DNA from: Burkholderiales bacterium
GTDB taxonomy: Bacteria > Pseudomonadota > Gammaproteobacteria > Burkholderiales > Burkholderiaceae_C
Length of the DNA: 64,000 bases
Direction of reading: 5' to 3'
NCBI GenBank assembly: GCA_028868825.1
Contig: JAGWTU010000007.1
Coordinates: 84,692-148,691 of the forward strand
Shown here piece after piece: positions 62,284-64,000 of this stretch. Position 1 is the stretch's first letter. Every line of letters starts with the position of its first letter. Both the position numbers and the translations under genes were made by a program. Under the pieces are notes generated by a model. The model saw only the letters and a program-made list of their open reading frames with translations. It had not been told where the DNA came from and ran no database searches.

Positions 62284-64000
62284 ACGCCGCCGAGCTCAGC
62301 GCGCGCCTCGCCGAGAACGCCGCGGCGATAGCCGAGTATCTGCTGCCGAAGGGCAAGAAGGTCGGCGGCGAGTGGAAGGCTGGCAGCACGTCGGGCGAGG
62401 AAGGGCAGTCTCTCTCGGTGCGAATCAGCGGCGCCAAGAAGGGCATGTGGCGCGACTTCGCGGTCGATGCCGGCGGCGATCTGCTCGACCTCTGGGCGCA
62501 GTGCCGCGCGATGTCGGTCGGCCAGGCGATGGCGGAGGCGAAGGCCTACCTCGGCGTCCGTGACGCGATGCCAGCTCGCGAGCGCAAGGCGTTTCGACGC
62601 CCCGAAAGGCCAACCTGCAAGGCGCCGAAGGCCCGCGTGCGCGACTGGCTGATGTCGCGCGGTCTCACCGACGAGACGATCGAGGCGTTCCGCATCGGCG
62701 AGCAACTGCGCGACGGCAAGGCCTACGCCGTTTTCCCCTACCTGCGCGACGGCGAGCTGGTGAATGCGAAGTACCGCAACCCGGACGAGAAGCGCGACAT
62801 GCGCCAGGAGGGCGGCGCCGAGCCCTGCCTCTTCGGCTGGCACCTCATCGACCCGCGAGCCAGAACGATTGCGATCACCGAGGGCGAGATAGATGCCATG
62901 ACGCTGCACCAAGCCGGAATTCCGGCGGTCAGCGTCAATGCCGGCGCCGGGAACCACCAGTGGATCGAATCCGACTGGGACCGCCTCGAGCGTTTCAGCG
63001 AGATCCTGATCTGCTTCGACGACGACGAGGCCGGGCGCAAGGGCGCCGCCGAGGTCGCGCAGCGCCTCGGGTCCGAGCGCTGCCGGATGGTTAGGTTCGG
63101 CGCGAAGGACGCCAATCAGTGGCTGACGGACGGCGCCGGTGGCGAGGACTTCCACGGCGCGATCCACGATGCGAAGCCGCTGGACCCGGTCGAACTCATG
63201 AGCATGGCTGACGTCATGGGCGCCGTGAAGTCGATGTTCTATCCGGCCGAGGACGCGATCCTGGCGCCGCGGCTGACGATCGGCATGACAGCCTTCGACT
63301 GGTTCGAGTTCCGACCCGGCGAGCTCACGGTATGGACCGGCTACAACGGCCACGGCAAGAGCTTGATGAATGGTCAGATCCTGCTCGGGTTGATGGCGCA
63401 GGGCGAGCGCGTGTGCGTCTTCTCCGGCGAGATGCAGCCGGCGCAGCAGGGCAAACGCCTGGTCAAGCAGGCGACCGGCCTGGACCGTCCAACGCCGGGC
63501 TACATCGACGCCGTCGGCGACTGGATCCGCGATCGCATGTGGCTCTTCAACGTGAGCGGCAGCGCCACCGTCGACCGCCTGCTCGAGGTCTTCGCCTACG
63601 CCTCGCGACGCTACGGCATCCGGCACTTCGTCATCGATAGCCTGATGATGACCGACGTACCCGAGGACGGCCCGGGATCGATGACGGCGCAGAAGGCCGC
63701 GGTCCAGAAAATCACCGACTTCGCCAAGCGCCATGGCGCGCACATGCACCTGATCGCGCACCCCCGCAAGGGCCGCGACGAGTCGCAGGCGCCCGGCAAG
63801 CTCGACGTCGCTGGTAGCGGCAAGATCACCGACGCCGCCGACAATGTCTTCACGGTCTGGTCGGCCCGTGTCAGTAGTCGGCATAAATCGGCCACCCGGA
63901 GTCGGCATATTCAGGCCACTCGGACGGGCGCCGTGGGGCGTCTCGAAGCACCCTTTGGACAGACCTATTTTGCAGTGATTTCGGCGCCCTTCAGGGCCGC
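62280..64000 (+). CDS. phage bifunctional primase-helicase (TOPRIM + DnaB-type), apparently interrupted near its C-terminus
   Basis: About 530 residues of real protein are visible. The TOPRIM domain shows ITEGEIDAMTLHQAG (catalytic Glu) and ICFDDDEAGRKGA (Asp motif). The RecA-like helicase has Walker A GYNGHGKS and Walker B HFVIDSLMM. This is the T7 gp4/Twinkle arrangement. A zinc-binding domain is not obvious, but MWRDFAVDAGGDLLDLWAQC is typical of its N-terminus. After DNVFTVWSAR (about 63,866) the sequence stops looking like helicase and enters an IS21-type end, although the frame stays open to 64,000. The protein is probably truncated and altered, so replication may fail. Confidence 0.85.
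   Translation, partial: MNAAELSARLAENAAAIAEYLLPKGKKVGGEWKAGSTSGEEGQSLSVRISGAKKGMWRDFAVDAGGDLLDLWAQCRAMSVGQAMAEAKAYLGVRDAMPARERKAFRRPERPTCKAPKARVRDWLMSRGLTDETIEAFRIGEQLRDGKAYAVFPYLRDGELVNAKYRNPDEKRDMRQEGGAEPCLFGWHLIDPRARTIAITEGEIDAMTLHQAGIPAVSVNAGAGNHQWIESDWDRLERFSEILICFDDDEAGRKGAAEVAQRLGSERCRMVRFGAKDANQWLTDGAGGEDFHGAIHDAKPLDPVELMSMADVMGAVKSMFYPAEDAILAPRLTIGMTAFDWFEFRPGELTVWTGYNGHGKSLMNGQILLGLMAQGERVCVFSGEMQPAQQGKRLVKQATGLDRPTPGYIDAVGDWIRDRMWLFNVSGSATVDRLLEVFAYASRRYGIRHFVIDSLMMTDVPEDGPGSMTAQKAAVQKITDFAKRHGAHMHLIAHPRKGRDESQAPGKLDVAGSGKITDAADNVFTVWSARVSSRHKSATRSRHIQATRTGAVGRLEAPFGQTYFAVISAPFRA
63869..64000. mobile_element. left end of an IS21-family-like insertion sequence
   Basis: The sequence starts TGTCAGTAGTCGGC and then carries two adjacent 24-bp direct repeats, at 63876-63899 and 63900-63923. 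Both begin AGTCGGCATA and end with GGCCAC.CGG, and 19 of 24 bases match. TG ends and tandem internal repeats are characteristic of IS21-family tips. The transposase genes would lie beyond the window, so family placement is provisional. Confidence 0.6.

Larger units (their letters stand above)
54930..64000. mobile_element. prophage or phage-like integrative element (right end beyond the window)
   Basis: A tyrosine integrase is followed, all on the plus strand, by a small ORF, a very large transglycosylase-type virion protein, an AlpA-like HTH protein, three small overlapping ORFs, a phage replication protein and a TOPRIM-helicase. The left boundary is placed only roughly, near the hairpin before the integrase. 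No capsid, terminase or lysis gene is seen yet. No duplicated att core was found within the window. Confidence 0.75.

Overview
This 64 kb window is GC-rich and looks like the chromosome of a betaproteobacterium in the order Burkholderiales, of the Rubrivivax/Leptothrix/Methylibium kind. That placement is an inference from protein content: a CydP-CydA-CydB-CydX oxidase operon, a DUF3149 protein, CcoG, an H-NS-type protein with the TWSGRG motif, a MobR/MobA-like pair and a FisR-like persulfide regulator. No 16S gene is present to confirm it.

Layout. Positions 1-21.6 kb are housekeeping: a membrane PAS-GGDEF protein cut by the left edge, an H-NS-like protein, yggX, argA, a VOC protein, hrpA, a TonB-like protein, serB, mfd, the overlapping ispD-ispF pair, an EnvZ/OmpR-type two-component pair with a perfect inverted repeat upstream, a SIMPL protein, bdhA, an alpha/beta hydrolase, relA, and tRNA-Val(GAC) with a strong terminator. 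From 21.7 to 26.2 kb lies a gene-poor, partly degenerate stretch. It holds a two-helix membrane protein, a frameshifted NTF2-like gene, a PEP-CTERM protein and a YCII-type protein.

From 26.2 to 41.3 kb the content is catabolic and respiratory. A MarR regulator faces an aromatic FAD monooxygenase (mobR/mobA-like) across two matching operator-like palindromes. These are followed by trxC, a methyltransferase, an SQR-like flavoprotein and the cydPABX operon, which has an FNR/Anr-type box upstream. A sulfur-type module follows: a FisR-like sigma-54 activator with three cysteines at the spacing of persulfide-sensing FisR, a divergent metallo-beta-lactamase-fold gene behind a near-consensus sigma-54 promoter, and an OsmC protein beside ccoG. 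TGGCAG repeat clusters lie in two of these promoter regions.

From 41.3 to 54.4 kb three minus-strand genes form what looks like an envelope operon. It runs from a 2,910-residue protein of about ten DUF11 and ten SdrD_B-like repeats, through a 1,086-residue predicted outer-membrane barrel whose start overlaps it, to an OmpA-family protein. This is the best candidate in the window for an undescribed system.

From about 54.4 kb to the right edge lies a prophage or phage-like element. It has a P4-type integrase, a large virion-type transglycosylase protein, an AlpA-like HTH protein, small ORFs, a replication-initiation-like protein and a TOPRIM/DnaB-type primase-helicase. The last gene appears to be interrupted at about 63,869 by the left end of an IS21-type insertion sequence.
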